Below the pieces are notes generated by a model. The model ran no database searches and was not told where the DNA came from. It was given only the letters and a program-made list of their open reading frames with translations. From Halobacillus yeomjeoni (GTDB lineage: Bacteria > Bacillota > Bacilli > Bacillales > Halobacillaceae), in NCBI RefSeq assembly GCF_020171525.1, contig NZ_JAIVAI010000002.1:397104-461103 (forward strand): DNA of 64,000 bases, given 5' to 3'. Made by a program: the position numbers and the translations under genes. This document shows, piece by piece, positions 23,941 to 34,239 of this stretch. Positions within the stretch are counted from its first letter, which is position 1; each line of letters opens with the position of its first letter.

Positions 23941-25533
23941 ATGGAAACAAAAACAAGCAATTGGAAGGTGAATGGAGACATATCCCCTTCCTTTGCAGAA
24001 ATATTGACCCCCGAAGCCCTTGATTTTCTTGAACAGCTTCACCAACGTTTCAACCCCACGAGATTAGAATTGCTGAACCGCAGAAAAGAGGTTCAGGAAC
24101 AGTTGAACCAAGGTGTCAAACCTTCCTTCCCCAAAGAGTCTGCTCACATCAGAGAAACAGACTGGAGGATCGCCCCTCTCCCCCATGATCTGCAGGATCG
24201 CAGGGTGGAAATTACAGGACCTGTCGACCGGAAAATGGTCATCAATGGATTGAATTCGGGCGCGAAGGTGTTCATGGCTGATTTTGAAGATGCGAACTCC
24301 CCTACATGGAACAACACCATCCAGGGGCAGATCAACTTACGAGATGCAAACAGAAGAAGCATCACCTTCCAAAATGCTCAAGGAAAGACTTACGAGTTGA
24401 AAGAAGAAACAGCCACCCTGATGGTCCGGCCGAGAGGATGGCATCTCGATGAAAAGCATATGTCTCTGAACGGCGAGCCCGCTTCAGCAAGCTTGATCGA
24501 TTTCGGCCTTTATTTCTTTCATAATGCGAAACAGCTTCTGGAAAACGGCTCAGGCCCTTACTTTTATCTTCCGAAGCTTGAGAATCATCACGAAGCAAGG
24601 CTTTGGAATGATGTCTTCATTTTCGCTCAGGAGTCGCTCGGAATTCCGACCGGGTCGATCAAGGCTACCGTCTTACTCGAGACGATCCTCGCCGCATTCG
24701 AAATGGATGAAATCCTGTTTGAGTTGAAAGAACACTCGGCTGGATTGAACTGTGGACGGTGGGATTACATCTTCAGCTACTTAAAGAAATTCCGCCAGGA
24801 TCCGAATGTCATCCTGCCTGACCGGTCCGAAGTCACGATGACCAGCCCGTTCATGAGAGCGTACTCTCTCCTGACGATTCAGACTTGTCATCGCCGCGGG
24901 GCCCCGGCTATCGGCGGAATGGCCGCACAGATTCCTGTGAAAAACGATGAACGACGCAACACCGAAGCTTTTGAAAAAGTCACGTCAGATAAACTCCGCG
25001 AGGTTACGGATGGCCACGACGGGACGTGGGTCGCCCACCCGGGCATGGTTCAGACCGCGATGGATGTTTTTAACAAAAATATGCGGACTCCGAACCAAAT
25101 CAACTATCTAAGAAATGACCTTCACATCACAGAAAACGACCTCCTGGAAGTCCCTGAAGGATCGATCACAGAGCAAGGGGTGCGGACGAACATCAATGTC
25201 GGTATCCAATACATGGCCTCCTGGCTTTCCGGACGAGGCGCCGCTCCGATCCACAACCTGATGGAAGACGCCGCTACCGCAGAAATATCACGCGCGCAGC
25301 TATGGCAGTGGATCCGTCATCCTCAAGGAATTTTGAACGATGGCAGAAAAGTCACGTTCGAATTGTTCGAGCAGTGGAAGCAGGAAGAAATGATCGCAAT
25401 CCAACAGGAAGTGGGTCATCAAACCTTTGAAAACGGCCCGTACAAAGAAGCGGAAGCTTTATTCGAAAAACTGATCCGTGACGATGATTTTGCAGAGTTT
25501 TTGACAATTGAAGCCTATGGGCAACTATCTTAA
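23941..25533 (+). CDS. aceB: Malate synthase A
   Basis: The 530-residue protein is a full-length malate synthase A. It condenses glyoxylate with acetyl-CoA to malate in the glyoxylate shunt. Recognisable blocks are [32 protein letters not shown] (metal and substrate site), [46 protein letters not shown] and [28 protein letters not shown] precedes the ATG. aceA follows 13 bases later, so the two form an operon. B. subtilis lacks this pathway; here it allows growth on acetate or fatty acids. Confidence 0.97.
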   Translation: METKTSNWKVNGDISPSFAEILTPEALDFLEQLHQRFNPTRLELLNRRKEVQEQLNQGVKPSFPKESAHIRETDWRIAPLPHDLQDRRVEITGPVDRKMVINGLNSGAKVFMADFEDANSPTWNNTIQGQINLRDANRRSITFQNAQGKTYELKEETATLMVRPRGWHLDEKHMSLNGEPASASLIDFGLYFFHNAKQLLENGSGPYFYLPKLENHHEARLWNDVFIFAQESLGIPTGSIKATVLLETILAAFEMDEILFELKEHSAGLNCGRWDYIFSYLKKFRQDPNVILPDRSEVTMTSPFMRAYSLLTIQTCHRRGAPAIGGMAAQIPVKNDERRNTEAFEKVTSDKLREVTDGHDGTWVAHPGMVQTAMDVFNKNMRTPNQINYLRNDLHITENDLLEVPEGSITEQGVRTNINVGIQYMASWLSGRGAAPIHNLMEDAATAEISRAQLWQWIRHPQGILNDGRKVTFELFEQWKQEEMIAIQQEVGHQTFENGPYKEAEALFEKLIRDDDFAEFLTIEAYGQLS

Positions 25534-25546
25534 GGGGGAATCGGAA

Positions 25547-26842
25547 ATGACAAATGAACGTATAGAGAAACTGAAACAAGAATGGCAGGATGAAAACCGC
25601 TGGGGAAATGTGACACGTCCATATGAAGCGGAGGAAGTGATCCGTCTCAGAGGTTCAATGGATATTAAACATACCCTTGCTGAAAAAGGGGCCGAAAAAC
25701 TGTGGCGTCTCCTTCATGAAGAAAACTACGTACACGCTCTCGGAGCTTTGACCGGAAATCAGGCGATGCAGCAAGTGAAAGCTGGACTGAAGGCCATCTA
25801 CCTTAGCGGATGGCAAGTGGCGGCGGATGCGAACTTATCCGGTCACATGTATCCGGACCAGAGCTTGTATCCGGCAAACAGTGTGCCTCAAGTCGTGAAA
25901 CGCATCAACCAGGCGCTTCAGCGTGCCGATCAGATTCATCATATGGAAGGGAAAACGGATATCGATTGGTTTGCTCCTATCGTGGCTGACGCCGAAGCAG
26001 GTTTCGGAGGACAGTTGAATGTATTCGAGTTGATGAAAGGAATGATTGAAGCGGGTGCTTCTGCTGTTCACTTCGAGGATCAGCTTTCTTCCGAGAAAAA
26101 ATGTGGACACCTTGGCGGTAAAGTTCTGCTGCCTACTCAAACGGCTGTGAGAAATTTGATTTCTGCACGTTTCGCAGCGGATGTGATGGGCGTTCCGACA
26201 ATCATCATCGCCCGTACAGACGCGAATGCTGCTGACTTGATCACCAGCGATATCGATCCCGCTGATGCTCCATTCCTGACCGGTGAACGTACCGCGGAAG
26301 GATTCTATAAAACTCGCGCCGGACTCGACCAAGCGATTGCCAGAGGGCTTTCCTACGCTCCTTACGCGGATTTGGTATGGTGTGAAACATCTGAGCCGAA
26401 TTTAGAGGAAGCAAGACAGTTCGCGGAAGCCATCCACCGCGAGTATCCAGGCAAATTACTCGCTTACAACTGCTCTCCATCTTTCAACTGGAAGAAAAAA
26501 CTCGATGATGAAACGATCGCTCATTTCCAACAAGAACTGAGCAAGATGGGCTATAAGTTCCAATTCGTTACGCTTGCAGGTTTCCACGCATTGAATCACA
26601 GCATGTTCGAATTGTCCAGACAGTACAGAGACAGAGGCATGGAAGCTTATTCAGAACTGCAGCAGGCAGAGTTCGCAAGCGAAAAACACGGCTATTCAGC
26701 GACACGCCACCAGCGTGAAGTGGGTACAGGATACTTTGATGAAGTCGCCCAAGTCATTTCCGGCGGTACATCTTCTACCGTCGCTTTGAAAGGCTCCACC
26801 GAAGCTGAACAATTTACCGAAGATAAGGTTCCTACAACTTAA
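25547..26842 (+). CDS. aceA: Isocitrate lyase
   Basis: The 431-residue protein cleaves isocitrate to succinate and glyoxylate. It shows the signature KKCGHLGGK (catalytic Cys within about residues 184-192), [15 protein letters not shown] (metal-binding Asp), [13 protein letters not shown], and CETSEPN with [12 protein letters not shown]. Length fits the short bacterial type. The ATG at 25547 follows AAGGGGGAATCGGAA; a frame opening at 25508 overlaps aceB and is not used. It is the second gene of the aceBA operon. Confidence 0.97.
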   Translation: MTNERIEKLKQEWQDENRWGNVTRPYEAEEVIRLRGSMDIKHTLAEKGAEKLWRLLHEENYVHALGALTGNQAMQQVKAGLKAIYLSGWQVAADANLSGHMYPDQSLYPANSVPQVVKRINQALQRADQIHHMEGKTDIDWFAPIVADAEAGFGGQLNVFELMKGMIEAGASAVHFEDQLSSEKKCGHLGGKVLLPTQTAVRNLISARFAADVMGVPTIIIARTDANAADLITSDIDPADAPFLTGERTAEGFYKTRAGLDQAIARGLSYAPYADLVWCETSEPNLEEARQFAEAIHREYPGKLLAYNCSPSFNWKKKLDDETIAHFQQELSKMGYKFQFVTLAGFHALNHSMFELSRQYRDRGMEAYSELQQAEFASEKHGYSATRHQREVGTGYFDEVAQVISGGTSSTVALKGSTEAEQFTEDKVPTT

Positions 26843-26890
26843 GGAACTTCCCATATAAAAAAGGATTGATATAAAAGCAGATTGAAAGCA

Positions 26891-26998
26891 GGCGGAGGAA
26901 ATGGTCCGCTTTCCGCGGGCGGCGGTGAGCCTCCTCGTTTCACTGCGGGGTCTCACCACTTCCGCTATTCCCGCAGGAGTCTCCCCATTTCCACCGCC
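26891..26998. repeat. GC-rich dispersed repeat, copy C (inverted orientation)
   Basis: The ends GGCGGAGGAAATGG and CCATTTCCACCGCC are inverted repeats. The core is the reverse complement of copy B (55929-56048), with GGTGAGCCTCCTCG, GGGGTCTCACC and CCGCAGGAGTCTCC. It lies 49 bases after aceA in a 438-base gap that otherwise holds two terminators. Confidence 0.85.
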
Positions 26999-27091
26999 TC
27001 TTTCTCATAATCTGTGCATCATTCATATTTCAGAGAATGCAAGCTCATTTATTGACGAAGAATAATATTTTTCTAATCAGAACTTTGTAAT

Positions 27092-27117
27092 AAGCCTCCT
27101 TTGTCGGTGGCTTTTTT
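27092..27117 (+). terminator. Terminator, plus strand, downstream of aceBA
   Basis: AAGCCTCC pairs with GGTGGCTT with one mismatch, and TTTTTT follows. It is the first good terminator after aceA. Confidence 0.65.
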
Positions 27118-27178
27118 GGTGCCTTAAAATCAATGCCCACTCCTACTCAACCGTTTTACAATCGTAAAAAAATCCATA

Positions 27179-27226
27179 GAAAAACACCTTCAATATCATC
27201 CATTTGACGACATTGAAGGTGTTTCA
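27179..27226 (-). terminator. Terminator of the prolyl 4-hydroxylase gene
   Basis: A perfect AAACACCTTCAAT stem with its complement, followed on the minus strand by a T-rich run. Confidence 0.8.
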
Positions 27227-27280
27227 TTGATACGTTATTTATCTAAGAAACGACTGTACTAGTACAGAAAACAATTACAC

Positions 27281-27916
27281 TTAACGATACTGTTTTCTTC
27301 TCACCCACATCGTCGCTGCCCATTTTTCTCCTGTTATTACAGGGGAGCCTCCATGAAGTGTACGTTCATTCATGGATGGGTCGGAATAAAAGTACTCAAA
27401 ATAGACTCCCATCCCTTTTTGAGGGGAGATGGATAGATTCATATTGGGGAAGTACGTTTCCCCTCCCTCTTCTACATCATTCAAATAAAGGACCAGCGTA
27501 CTGATTCTAGGATTATGTGTGCCATTGTGTTTTGGTTTGAAGTAGTCATAATGAGCTTTATATTCTTGCCCGGGTTTATAATTCAGGATGTGCAGTCCTT
27601 CTCCATGCTCGACGGGTACGTTCATAATTTGTGCCATCCGCTTTTCAACCCTTGAAGTGATATCGTCTTCCGGAAGAAAAGCGCCACTGCTTGTGCGGAT
27701 ATCGCTCACTTCATGCCGTGATCCGATTTTGGAACGGTTGATTCTGTCTTTGGAAAGACGGATCAGTTCTTCACACTCCGCATCACTTACCACGTTTCCC
27801 AGCACAACAATTTTAGGATCTTCCATTTTAGCGATGATTGAAATCTCACGGTCTGCGGTCACAATCTTGTTCCCCGTGTGGTCGAAAATTGAAGTTTCTT
27901 TCACTTGCATGGTCAC
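27281..27916 (-). CDS. Prolyl 4-hydroxylase-like 2-oxoglutarate/Fe(II) oxygenase
   Basis: The 211-residue protein has the 2OG-Fe(II) dioxygenase core: the HxD motif in YKAHYDYF (about 119-126), the distal His in ERTLHGGSPV (about 187-196) and the 2-oxoglutarate-anchoring Lys in TGEKWAATMWVR. The layout matches Bacillus P4H enzymes that hydroxylate proline in collagen-like or other proteins. There is no signal peptide. A collagen-like spore-surface target is possible, but no such gene lies in the window. The start is uncertain between GTG 27916 (better ribosome spacing from AAGG) and ATG 27910. Confidence 0.85.
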   Translation of the reverse strand: MTMQVKETSIFDHTGNKIVTADREISIIAKMEDPKIVVLGNVVSDAECEELIRLSKDRINRSKIGSRHEVSDIRTSSGAFLPEDDITSRVEKRMAQIMNVPVEHGEGLHILNYKPGQEYKAHYDYFKPKHNGTHNPRISTLVLYLNDVEEGGETYFPNMNLSISPQKGMGVYFEYFYSDPSMNERTLHGGSPVITGEKWAATMWVRRKQYR

Positions 27917-28057
27917 TTTTTCATCAACCTTTTCATATTAATGATATCCTCTTAGATTGATAGGATACAACTCATATTTTATCACCTATTTACTATTTTT
28001 TCTTTATTTTTCATAAAAATCCCAAAATAAAAGTGAATAGAATATAAGTAAGGTTTA

Positions 28058-30430
28058 TTAGTCAGTGGTATGTCTCTTGAGGACATTAGAAGGCTTGTCT
28101 CCCTCCTCGTTAAATAGATCACTTTCTCCAAAAACAATAAATGAATCTTTCGCCCTCGAAACAGCTACATTCAACAGGGTTTTATCTTCATCGAAGTTCA
28201 ATTCTTCAAATGAACCTCTTCTATAGACACTGGAAAACAAGACGACCGGGCTTGAAGATCCCTGCATCATGTGAATAGTACCGACTGTAATGTTCTTGAG
28301 CCCCTTTTTCTTTAGAATCTTTTTTATTTCGTGCATTTGTTCAGTAAAAGGGGTGACTATTGCAACCAAAACAGAAAGATCTTCTTCCTCATAAAAAGAT
28401 TGAAGCTCTTGTTGATTCTCTAGAATCCATTCCACAATGTGTTGTGCTTCATCCGTGTTGGACAACCCTGTGTGGTGTTTTGTGACTTCCCCATCAACAT
28501 CAATGAAACCCATGTGATGAAAAGGATAGTTTTGATAACTTTCCCGTACAGGAATCAACCAATCTTGATAAACCAGTTCGTCGCAGAAATTGATCACCTC
28601 TGGAACGCTTCTCCGATGTTCAGTTAAAAACATCCCTTTCACATCAGGATGCACTTGAAAGGAACTGAGTCTTTGGAAAACACGCAGGGCGGATCCACCA
28701 CTTGCCAACAGGTCCATATCCTCTGTTAATTCTTTATTCCAGCCTTGATTTAAAAGATTAGCTAAATCAAAGGTTCTAGTTATATTTCGAATAGGTGTTG
28801 CCTGATGAATATCACCTACAGCTACTATTTTTTTGGCAAAAGGAACAATACCTGCAGCCATTTCAGGTAACATCTGCCCTGACTCGTCTATCATAAGTAA
28901 GTCTATAGATTCATAGCTTGGTTCCTTATTCTCTTTTGTGAAAAATTTTGGTAAGTCAAAAGCAGACACTACTAAAATTGAAAACAATTTCATTAGAGAT
29001 GGTCCAAACGACAGAATGTCTTCTTCATCCTGATCCATGATCCACCGTGCTTCCCAATATTTTACCGATAGACAAAAAGCTCGTTTGCGAAGCTTGAGAT
29101 CGATCGTTTTCGCCATCACTGACCTTACTTTCTCATTTATATCGTCAATATTGTGCGAGCTCAACCACCTCAACACTTCTTCTTCATTACCCTGTTGAAG
29201 TATGTCCACAGCCTCTTTGATTTCAGATACGGTATGCCAAAGTTCGTTATGAATCACTTCAACAGCTTCATTTAAGGAGGAGCAATGATGAATAAAATAT
29301 GCATTTGTGTTTTGCAGGAATTCTTCTCTCGACTTAGCCCGGATGTCAGGGTTACTGATTGTTTCTTTAAAATGATTTAAGAAATTCACGCCCTTAAGGG
29401 AGGAGTCTTCCCTTTCTTCGTTTCCTAAATACAATGCGTAATGATCGAGAGAATGAATCCACCTCTTTTCTATCAGAGATGAATCTGCACACTCAAAATC
29501 CTGCGCGATATCCAAAGACGTAAAGCGATCATGAGCTGTCGCTGTTAATACTTGTGGATTCTTTTGTTCTAACAAAGCGCTTTCCACATAAAGAGAAGAA
29601 GCGATACAATTCAACATCATTGATTTTCCGGTACCTGGTGGACCATTGATTGCAAGCACTCCTCCTTCATATTCTTCAAAAATATAATATAGCGCTTGAC
29701 GTTGTGAAGTAGACAACGCATCATTCCCTGGAAAATGCCCCAGGTGTCTTGGGTGGGAGTCTAAGAATAAATCGTCCCACGGGAGTGATATTGGAGAGTC
29801 ATCTTGATAGGTAATCATCTGCCTATATATTTCAGGCAGTTCCCCCTCCCCTTTTCGGCTCATATCATCCAGGACGGATATCAAATCCCCTTTATTACCA
29901 AGGCCTTCTTTCCTAATTGAAATGGATGAGTGTTCAACCGTTTCAAAGTCCTCATGTTGGAATGTTTCCAACGATTGTCCACTTACATACTTAAAAAGGC
30001 TCGAGGCAAACGTCCAATAATCATCCCAGGTAGGAAAGGTTAACTTTCTTCCTTGATAAAATTCTTCATAATCCTCTACATACCCTATCGAGGGGTCTCC
30101 TGTCCGAGAAGGAGCAAGGTAGTATGTGGTCATCCATGGTATATCCCGTTCATGAGGTGAAAGATAACCAGAAGAGTGAAGAATTGCAGGAATCCATAGG
30201 GGAGCAATATAAACTTCAGCATTATTACAGAGGAGCAGAGGGTTGATGAGGACCTCAAGCTCCTTTTCTTCCCTCCCATCGAAAAGCCTTTGTACAACCC
30301 CCGATGGAAGAACTCCACACCGAATATCTTCTATAGAAAGTTGGACAGCTCCATGAGAAATGTCCTGATACCGTGTTCCGTACCGCTCAGCATCAATCAG
30401 ACTCGTGCGAAAATAACTTGTATAATCCAT
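28058..30430 (-). CDS. SF1 (Upf1/DNA2-like) helicase with unusual N-terminal region
   Basis: The 790-residue protein has an SF1 helicase core: Walker A GPPGTGKS (263-270), Walker B LLMIDESGQMLPEMA, motif III VAVGDIHQATPI, and motifs V-VI VGTIHMMQGSSSPVV and LNVAVSRAKDSFIVFG near the C-terminus. The first 240 residues are not recognised. Upf1-like helicases act on RNA or DNA, and several bacterial ones serve in phage defence. It stands alone, flanked by AT-rich gaps, and its sequence looks more AT-rich than neighbours, which hints at acquisition. GGAAGGAAG precedes the ATG. Biological role unknown. Confidence 0.8.
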   Translation of the reverse strand: MDYTSYFRTSLIDAERYGTRYQDISHGAVQLSIEDIRCGVLPSGVVQRLFDGREEKELEVLINPLLLCNNAEVYIAPLWIPAILHSSGYLSPHERDIPWMTTYYLAPSRTGDPSIGYVEDYEEFYQGRKLTFPTWDDYWTFASSLFKYVSGQSLETFQHEDFETVEHSSISIRKEGLGNKGDLISVLDDMSRKGEGELPEIYRQMITYQDDSPISLPWDDLFLDSHPRHLGHFPGNDALSTSQRQALYYIFEEYEGGVLAINGPPGTGKSMMLNCIASSLYVESALLEQKNPQVLTATAHDRFTSLDIAQDFECADSSLIEKRWIHSLDHYALYLGNEEREDSSLKGVNFLNHFKETISNPDIRAKSREEFLQNTNAYFIHHCSSLNEAVEVIHNELWHTVSEIKEAVDILQQGNEEEVLRWLSSHNIDDINEKVRSVMAKTIDLKLRKRAFCLSVKYWEARWIMDQDEEDILSFGPSLMKLFSILVVSAFDLPKFFTKENKEPSYESIDLLMIDESGQMLPEMAAGIVPFAKKIVAVGDIHQATPIRNITRTFDLANLLNQGWNKELTEDMDLLASGGSALRVFQRLSSFQVHPDVKGMFLTEHRRSVPEVINFCDELVYQDWLIPVRESYQNYPFHHMGFIDVDGEVTKHHTGLSNTDEAQHIVEWILENQQELQSFYEEEDLSVLVAIVTPFTEQMHEIKKILKKKGLKNITVGTIHMMQGSSSPVVLFSSVYRRGSFEELNFDEDKTLLNVAVSRAKDSFIVFGESDLFNEEGDKPSNVLKRHTTD

Positions 30431-30673
30431 CTAATACTTCCTTCCGTTTATGCCTAAAGACTTAGGTGATTAGGAGTCGATATACACTATTTAACTAGTA
30501 AAAATTATGCATACCTTCTATGTATCCATATTTAATCTTCAAGAAACTCCTTAATGGTCTATCACCATTTAAGTAGTAACAAACGGAGGCGAGATGGCAG
30601 GAAATAAGGGGCACTTGTTTCTGATGAAATGAATTCATTTAAATGGTTTTTACACCCTTTAATGGATTATTAT

Positions 30674-30700
30674 GTTTATTTTATAAAAAAGAGCGGGAAG
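30674..30700 (+). promoter_or_regulatory. Sigma-B-like promoter of the general stress gene
   Basis: GTTTAT (30674-30679), 15 bases, then GGGAAG (30695-30700) resemble the sigma-B boxes GTTTAA and GGGTAT. It lies 38 bases before the start codon. The rest of the 30431-30737 gap shows nothing I recognise. Confidence 0.5.
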
Positions 30701-30737
30701 GAGTTACTATAACTTTTTTAAAAGGAAGACAATAGTA

Positions 30738-31301
30738 ATGGATAAAAAAATTATCGGCGGCGTATTCAACACGATTGATGATGCTGAAAAGGCGATTAGA
30801 GGACTGAAAGATGAAGGATTCGGAAGTGAAGACCTGACAGTTTTCGCAAAAGACAAAGATCAGATCCATGAAATTGAAGAAGAAACAGACACAGATGTTT
30901 CTAAAAATAAAACCGGCAGAGGCAAAAATTCCGGACTTGGTGCCGGGTATGGCGCAGCTTCTGGGGGAGTTCTCGGTGGAATTGCCGGTTGGATTGCAGG
31001 AATCGGGTTGTTGACGATCCCTGGTGTCGGCGCTGTAGCAGCTGCCGGACCACTGGCAACCATTCTTTCCGGTGCTGGAGTCGGTGCAGGAAGTGGCGGT
31101 ATCGTAGGTGCACTGGTTGGAGCAGGTATCCCGGAAGAACAGGCTAAACAATATGAAAAAGATTTGAAAGACGGGAAAGTCATTGTACTTGTTGAAACAC
31201 CTGCAGAAAAACACAATGCAGTTTACCGTACGTTTATTGACAATAAAACAGAAAACTCTGCGATGTATCCAAAAGGGGTAGTTTCAGAATCCTACCGGTA
31301 A
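30738..31301 (+). CDS. General stress protein (YflT/GSP17M-type)
   Basis: The 187-residue protein has an N-terminal alpha/beta domain opening KIIGGVFNTIDDAEKAIRGL (residues 4-23), typical of general stress protein 17M. A central glycine/alanine-rich double hydrophobic hairpin (about 65-130) resembles a glycine-zipper. A short C-terminal domain carries GKVIVLVETPAEKH. Homologues are sigma-B dependent, and the upstream motif agrees. The glycine-rich part may associate with membranes. AAAAGGAAG precedes the ATG. Confidence 0.8.
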   Translation: MDKKIIGGVFNTIDDAEKAIRGLKDEGFGSEDLTVFAKDKDQIHEIEEETDTDVSKNKTGRGKNSGLGAGYGAASGGVLGGIAGWIAGIGLLTIPGVGAVAAAGPLATILSGAGVGAGSGGIVGALVGAGIPEEQAKQYEKDLKDGKVIVLVETPAEKHNAVYRTFIDNKTENSAMYPKGVVSESYR

Positions 31302-31366
31302 TTGATTAATTTCGCTTGTCTCTCATCAAGTATTCAATGGCCGTTTTTAAGACAAACAGAACATCA

Positions 31367-31402
31367 AATGCCCTGCAAATGTCATGACATTTGCAGGGCA
31401 TT
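31367..31402. terminator. Bidirectional terminator
   Basis: A perfect 17-bp inverted repeat (ATGCCCTGCAAATGTCA and its complement) lies between the convergent stress gene and rlmCD. Confidence 0.85.
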
Positions 31403-31423
31403 ATCCATTTAAACATGAACATT

Positions 31424-32860
31424 TTATTTCCGAATCAATTTCGCAACAGACTCCACATGATAAGTCTGCGGGAACATATCCACGGGCTGAATCTCTTCAA
31501 CTTTATACCCGTGCTTCACCAAATACTTCAAATCCCGTGCCTGCGTTTCAGGATTGCATGAGACATAGACCATCCGCGCAGGCTTGAGTTTCGCAACGCT
31601 GGATAAGAACGCTTCGTCGCTTCCACTTCTCGGCGGGTCCATGATGACCACTTCGGCTTTCTCACCTCTCGCTGCCATTTCGACCATGAACTCACCAGCG
31701 TCCCCCTGATAGAACCGGGCGTTTTTCACTCCGTTCCTCTTGGAGTTTCGGATGGCATCCTTAACCGCATCTTTATTGAGTTCCACCCCGATGACCTTAC
31801 CGGCTTCTTTACTGGCGACAAGTCCAATCGTACCGATGCCGCAGTAGGCATCAATCACCGTTTCTTTCCCGGTGAGTTCAGCCATTTCTATCGCTTTTCC
31901 ATATAATTTTTCCGTTTGTGATGGATTGATCTGATAAAAAGACTTTGCTGAAATCTCGAACTTCAAACCGCACAAAGTATCGGTAATAGTCCCTTTTCCG
32001 AACAGGACTTTTTCCTGATCGCCGAGCACGACACTGGTATCCCGTTTATTCACGTTCAGGAGCATCGTCGTAATTTCAGGGTGCGCTGCTCTTACTGTTT
32101 TCACGAATTTATTTTTCCCTTTAAACTCAGAAGATGCCGCCACCAGGACGACCATGATTTCCCCGCTCACTTTGCCGACTTTGATCAGCACATGACGCAG
32201 AAATCCCCTGCCGGTGTCTTCATTGTAAGGCTGCATTTTGGAGTTCCGCATATAGTCTTTGATCGTCTCTACAATCTCATCCGCTTTTGGATCTTGGATC
32301 AGACAGCGGTCTATCGGGATGATTTCGTGTGTGTTTTGAGCGTATAACCCTCCGATGACCTGGCGCTGCTGGTTCTGACCGAACGTCGTGTGGCTCTTGT
32401 TCCGGTAATCATACGGATAATCCATCGTCAAAATCGGATTCGGCTTCCCGAAAGGCTTCATGAGGGCATCAATGGTTTTCTGCTTGAAACGGGCTTGAGC
32501 GTCGTTACTCATGTGCTGAAGCTGACATCCTCCGCACTCATAATAGTAAGGGCAAGGCGGCTCGACTCGACCTTCGGCCGACTCGATCACACGCTTCAAT
32601 TCTGCGTTCTCGAACTTTCCTTGCTTCGTCACCGTCACTTCCGCCTTCTCTCCTGGAAGAAGCTGCGGGACCTCCAGCTGTTTACCCTGCCACTCTGCAA
32701 GACCTTTCCCTTCATTCGTCAGTCCTGTGCACGTAACTTCAGCCGTCATGGTTTTTTGCCCACGGCTGCGAGCGGGAGGAGAGTTCTTTGTGTTTCTTTT
32801 CCGTGAAAGATTGGTGTTATTTTTGTTGGTCTTATAGGTTTTGTTCTTTCTTTTACTCAT
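31424..32860 (-). CDS. rlmCD: 23S rRNA (uracil-5-)-methyltransferase, RlmCD type
   Basis: The 478-residue protein has a basic head (residues 1-40), a TRAM domain (about 40-95, VTCTGLTNEGKGLAEWQG), an iron-sulfur Cys cluster (CPYYYECGGCQLQH, about 102-115), and a SAM-dependent methyltransferase domain with VIDAYCGIGTIGL (about 340-352), DPPRSG and the catalytic Cys in MVYVSCNPETQARDL. This is the RumA/RlmCD group, which in B. subtilis modifies U747 and U1939 of 23S rRNA. The ATG at 32860 has AGGACG upstream; a GTG six bases earlier is in frame. Confidence 0.88.
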   Translation of the reverse strand: MSKRKNKTYKTNKNNTNLSRKRNTKNSPPARSRGQKTMTAEVTCTGLTNEGKGLAEWQGKQLEVPQLLPGEKAEVTVTKQGKFENAELKRVIESAEGRVEPPCPYYYECGGCQLQHMSNDAQARFKQKTIDALMKPFGKPNPILTMDYPYDYRNKSHTTFGQNQQRQVIGGLYAQNTHEIIPIDRCLIQDPKADEIVETIKDYMRNSKMQPYNEDTGRGFLRHVLIKVGKVSGEIMVVLVAASSEFKGKNKFVKTVRAAHPEITTMLLNVNKRDTSVVLGDQEKVLFGKGTITDTLCGLKFEISAKSFYQINPSQTEKLYGKAIEMAELTGKETVIDAYCGIGTIGLVASKEAGKVIGVELNKDAVKDAIRNSKRNGVKNARFYQGDAGEFMVEMAARGEKAEVVIMDPPRSGSDEAFLSSVAKLKPARMVYVSCNPETQARDLKYLVKHGYKVEEIQPVDMFPQTYHVESVAKLIRK

Positions 32861-33042
32861 AGGCACGTCCTGTCTTTCTTAATCTATGCCCCTCATTATA
32901 AACCACCCGTCGCTCACGGTAAAATGATCGATTGTAATAGGTGCCGATAAAATAGACAGCCGGAAAACTACCCGGCATGTAATTGAAGAATTGAAAAACT
33001 ATCAAAAGTACTATAATCTTGTATTGATAATTTTTCGTTTAT

Positions 33043-33348
33043 TTAACCAGAGCGTGTTTTTTTGGATTTTTTCCTTCTATCTAAAAAAGCACGTATATTG
33101 GTCTTTAGTGAAGCATATACCCCTACCGCTGCGTTGCCGTAAAAAGCTCCCATAAATATGCCTGAAGCCAAATTGTTGGGGTGAGCTATGAAAATGGAAA
33201 TAATAAACCCTAATCCACTCGCAATTGAAGGAACGGATGCTTTAGCTACAGGGAGCATATATTTAATGATTTGTGTGACAATCAAAATTACCGGGACAGC
33301 AATCAAAGCATCCCAAATATTTGTATGTATAATAGGAAATTCTTCCAA
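33043..33348 (-). CDS. Small membrane protein, holin-like in appearance
   Basis: The 101-residue protein has about three hydrophobic segments (about 10-30, 38-55 and 62-82), followed by a basic tail ending DRRKKSKKTRSG. That pattern is seen in holins, but no endolysin or phage gene is nearby, so the label is only descriptive. The TTG at 33348 lies 6 bases after a run of nine G residues that can serve as a ribosome site; an ATG at 33372 is also in frame. The G run is prone to slippage, so this start should be treated with care. Confidence 0.5.
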   Translation of the reverse strand: MEEFPIIHTNIWDALIAVPVILIVTQIIKYMLPVAKASVPSIASGLGFIISIFIAHPNNLASGIFMGAFYGNAAVGVYASLKTNIRAFLDRRKKSKKTRSG

Positions 33349-33512
33349 TATAATCCCCCCCCCTCTGTCCATCTATTCATTTCTTCATTATGCTTTTTAT
33401 TAGTAGTATGAATAAAAGAAAGGAGAATATACTTCCCCTCCTTCATATCTCCATTGCAGTCTTCAAATACTTTTCCTCAATTTAATCTCAATCGAAAAAT
33501 TGAACAGAAATC

Positions 33513-33549
33513 AAAAAAGACTACCCAGATAAGTTGGAGTAGTCTTTTC
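33513..33549 (-). terminator. Terminator of the MarR-nitroreductase operon
   Basis: AAAAGACTAC pairs with GTAGTCTTTT; the minus strand continues TT. Spacing from the stop codon is about 40 bases. Confidence 0.8.
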
Positions 33550-33590
33550 GTGAATGGGACGAGCGAATACATCACCATTGTCATTAATCT

Positions 33591-34226
33591 TTATTTCCAC
33601 TCTGTAATCTCATCAACAGGTAACCGCACAGACGCATGACCATCGTCTGCAGCTTTCCCCATCGATAACAGCATCACAGGATAGTATCGATTTTCATCCA
33701 AGCCGAGAGCATCTGCAATTTTATCCTTCTCATAGCCACCCATCGGGTTGGTATCATAGCCGTACTCACGTGCGACAAGCATCAACTGCATAGATACTAA
33801 TCCAGCATCGATCAGATTCATTTCTCGATACTGTCTTTCCGTCAGCTGTTCAATCAAACCTCTGATGGCTGGCACTTGATAGTCTCTTACATCAGCAGGC
33901 ATTTTTCCTTCTTCGACAGCTTGGTTATAGATCGGTTCCAGGTAGTCCAAGCTTTGCATATCCACGAAGACGGCAACAACGGCCGAAGATGTTTCTACTT
34001 GAGTCTCGTTGAACATCGCAAGCGGCTTCAACGTCTCTTTCCCTTCCTCGCTGTCGATCACGACGAATCTCCAAGGCTGCAGGTTCACTGAAGACGGAGC
34101 GAGTGTTGCTTTCTCCAGCATTTCTGTCATTTCTTCTTTGCTGATTTTCACGGATGGATCATACTTACGTATGGAGCGTCGCCCCGTGAGGATTTCATTA
34201 AAATCGTTGATTCTTGTTTGTGTCAT
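33591..34226 (-). CDS. Nitroreductase-family FMN oxidoreductase
   Basis: The 211-residue protein shows the nitroreductase fold: GRRSIRKYDPS (about 15-25, FMN phosphate), LAPSSVNLQPWRFVVI (about 42-57), and DAGLVSMQLMLVAREYGYDTNPMGGY (about 140-165). Such enzymes reduce nitro-aromatics, quinones or flavins with NAD(P)H. AAAGGAGAATGAGCC precedes the ATG. It is 13 bases downstream of a MarR gene and forms an operon with it, suggesting induction by aromatic or quinone-like compounds. Confidence 0.88.
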   Translation of the reverse strand: MTQTRINDFNEILTGRRSIRKYDPSVKISKEEMTEMLEKATLAPSSVNLQPWRFVVIDSEEGKETLKPLAMFNETQVETSSAVVAVFVDMQSLDYLEPIYNQAVEEGKMPADVRDYQVPAIRGLIEQLTERQYREMNLIDAGLVSMQLMLVAREYGYDTNPMGGYEKDKIADALGLDENRYYPVMLLSMGKAADDGHASVRLPVDEITEWK

Positions 34227-34239
34227 GGCTCATTCTCCT

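Noticed and set aside
33043..33348. Phage holin
   Set aside because: Size and membrane pattern fit, but there is no lysin or other phage gene nearby, so the gene is left as a small membrane protein.
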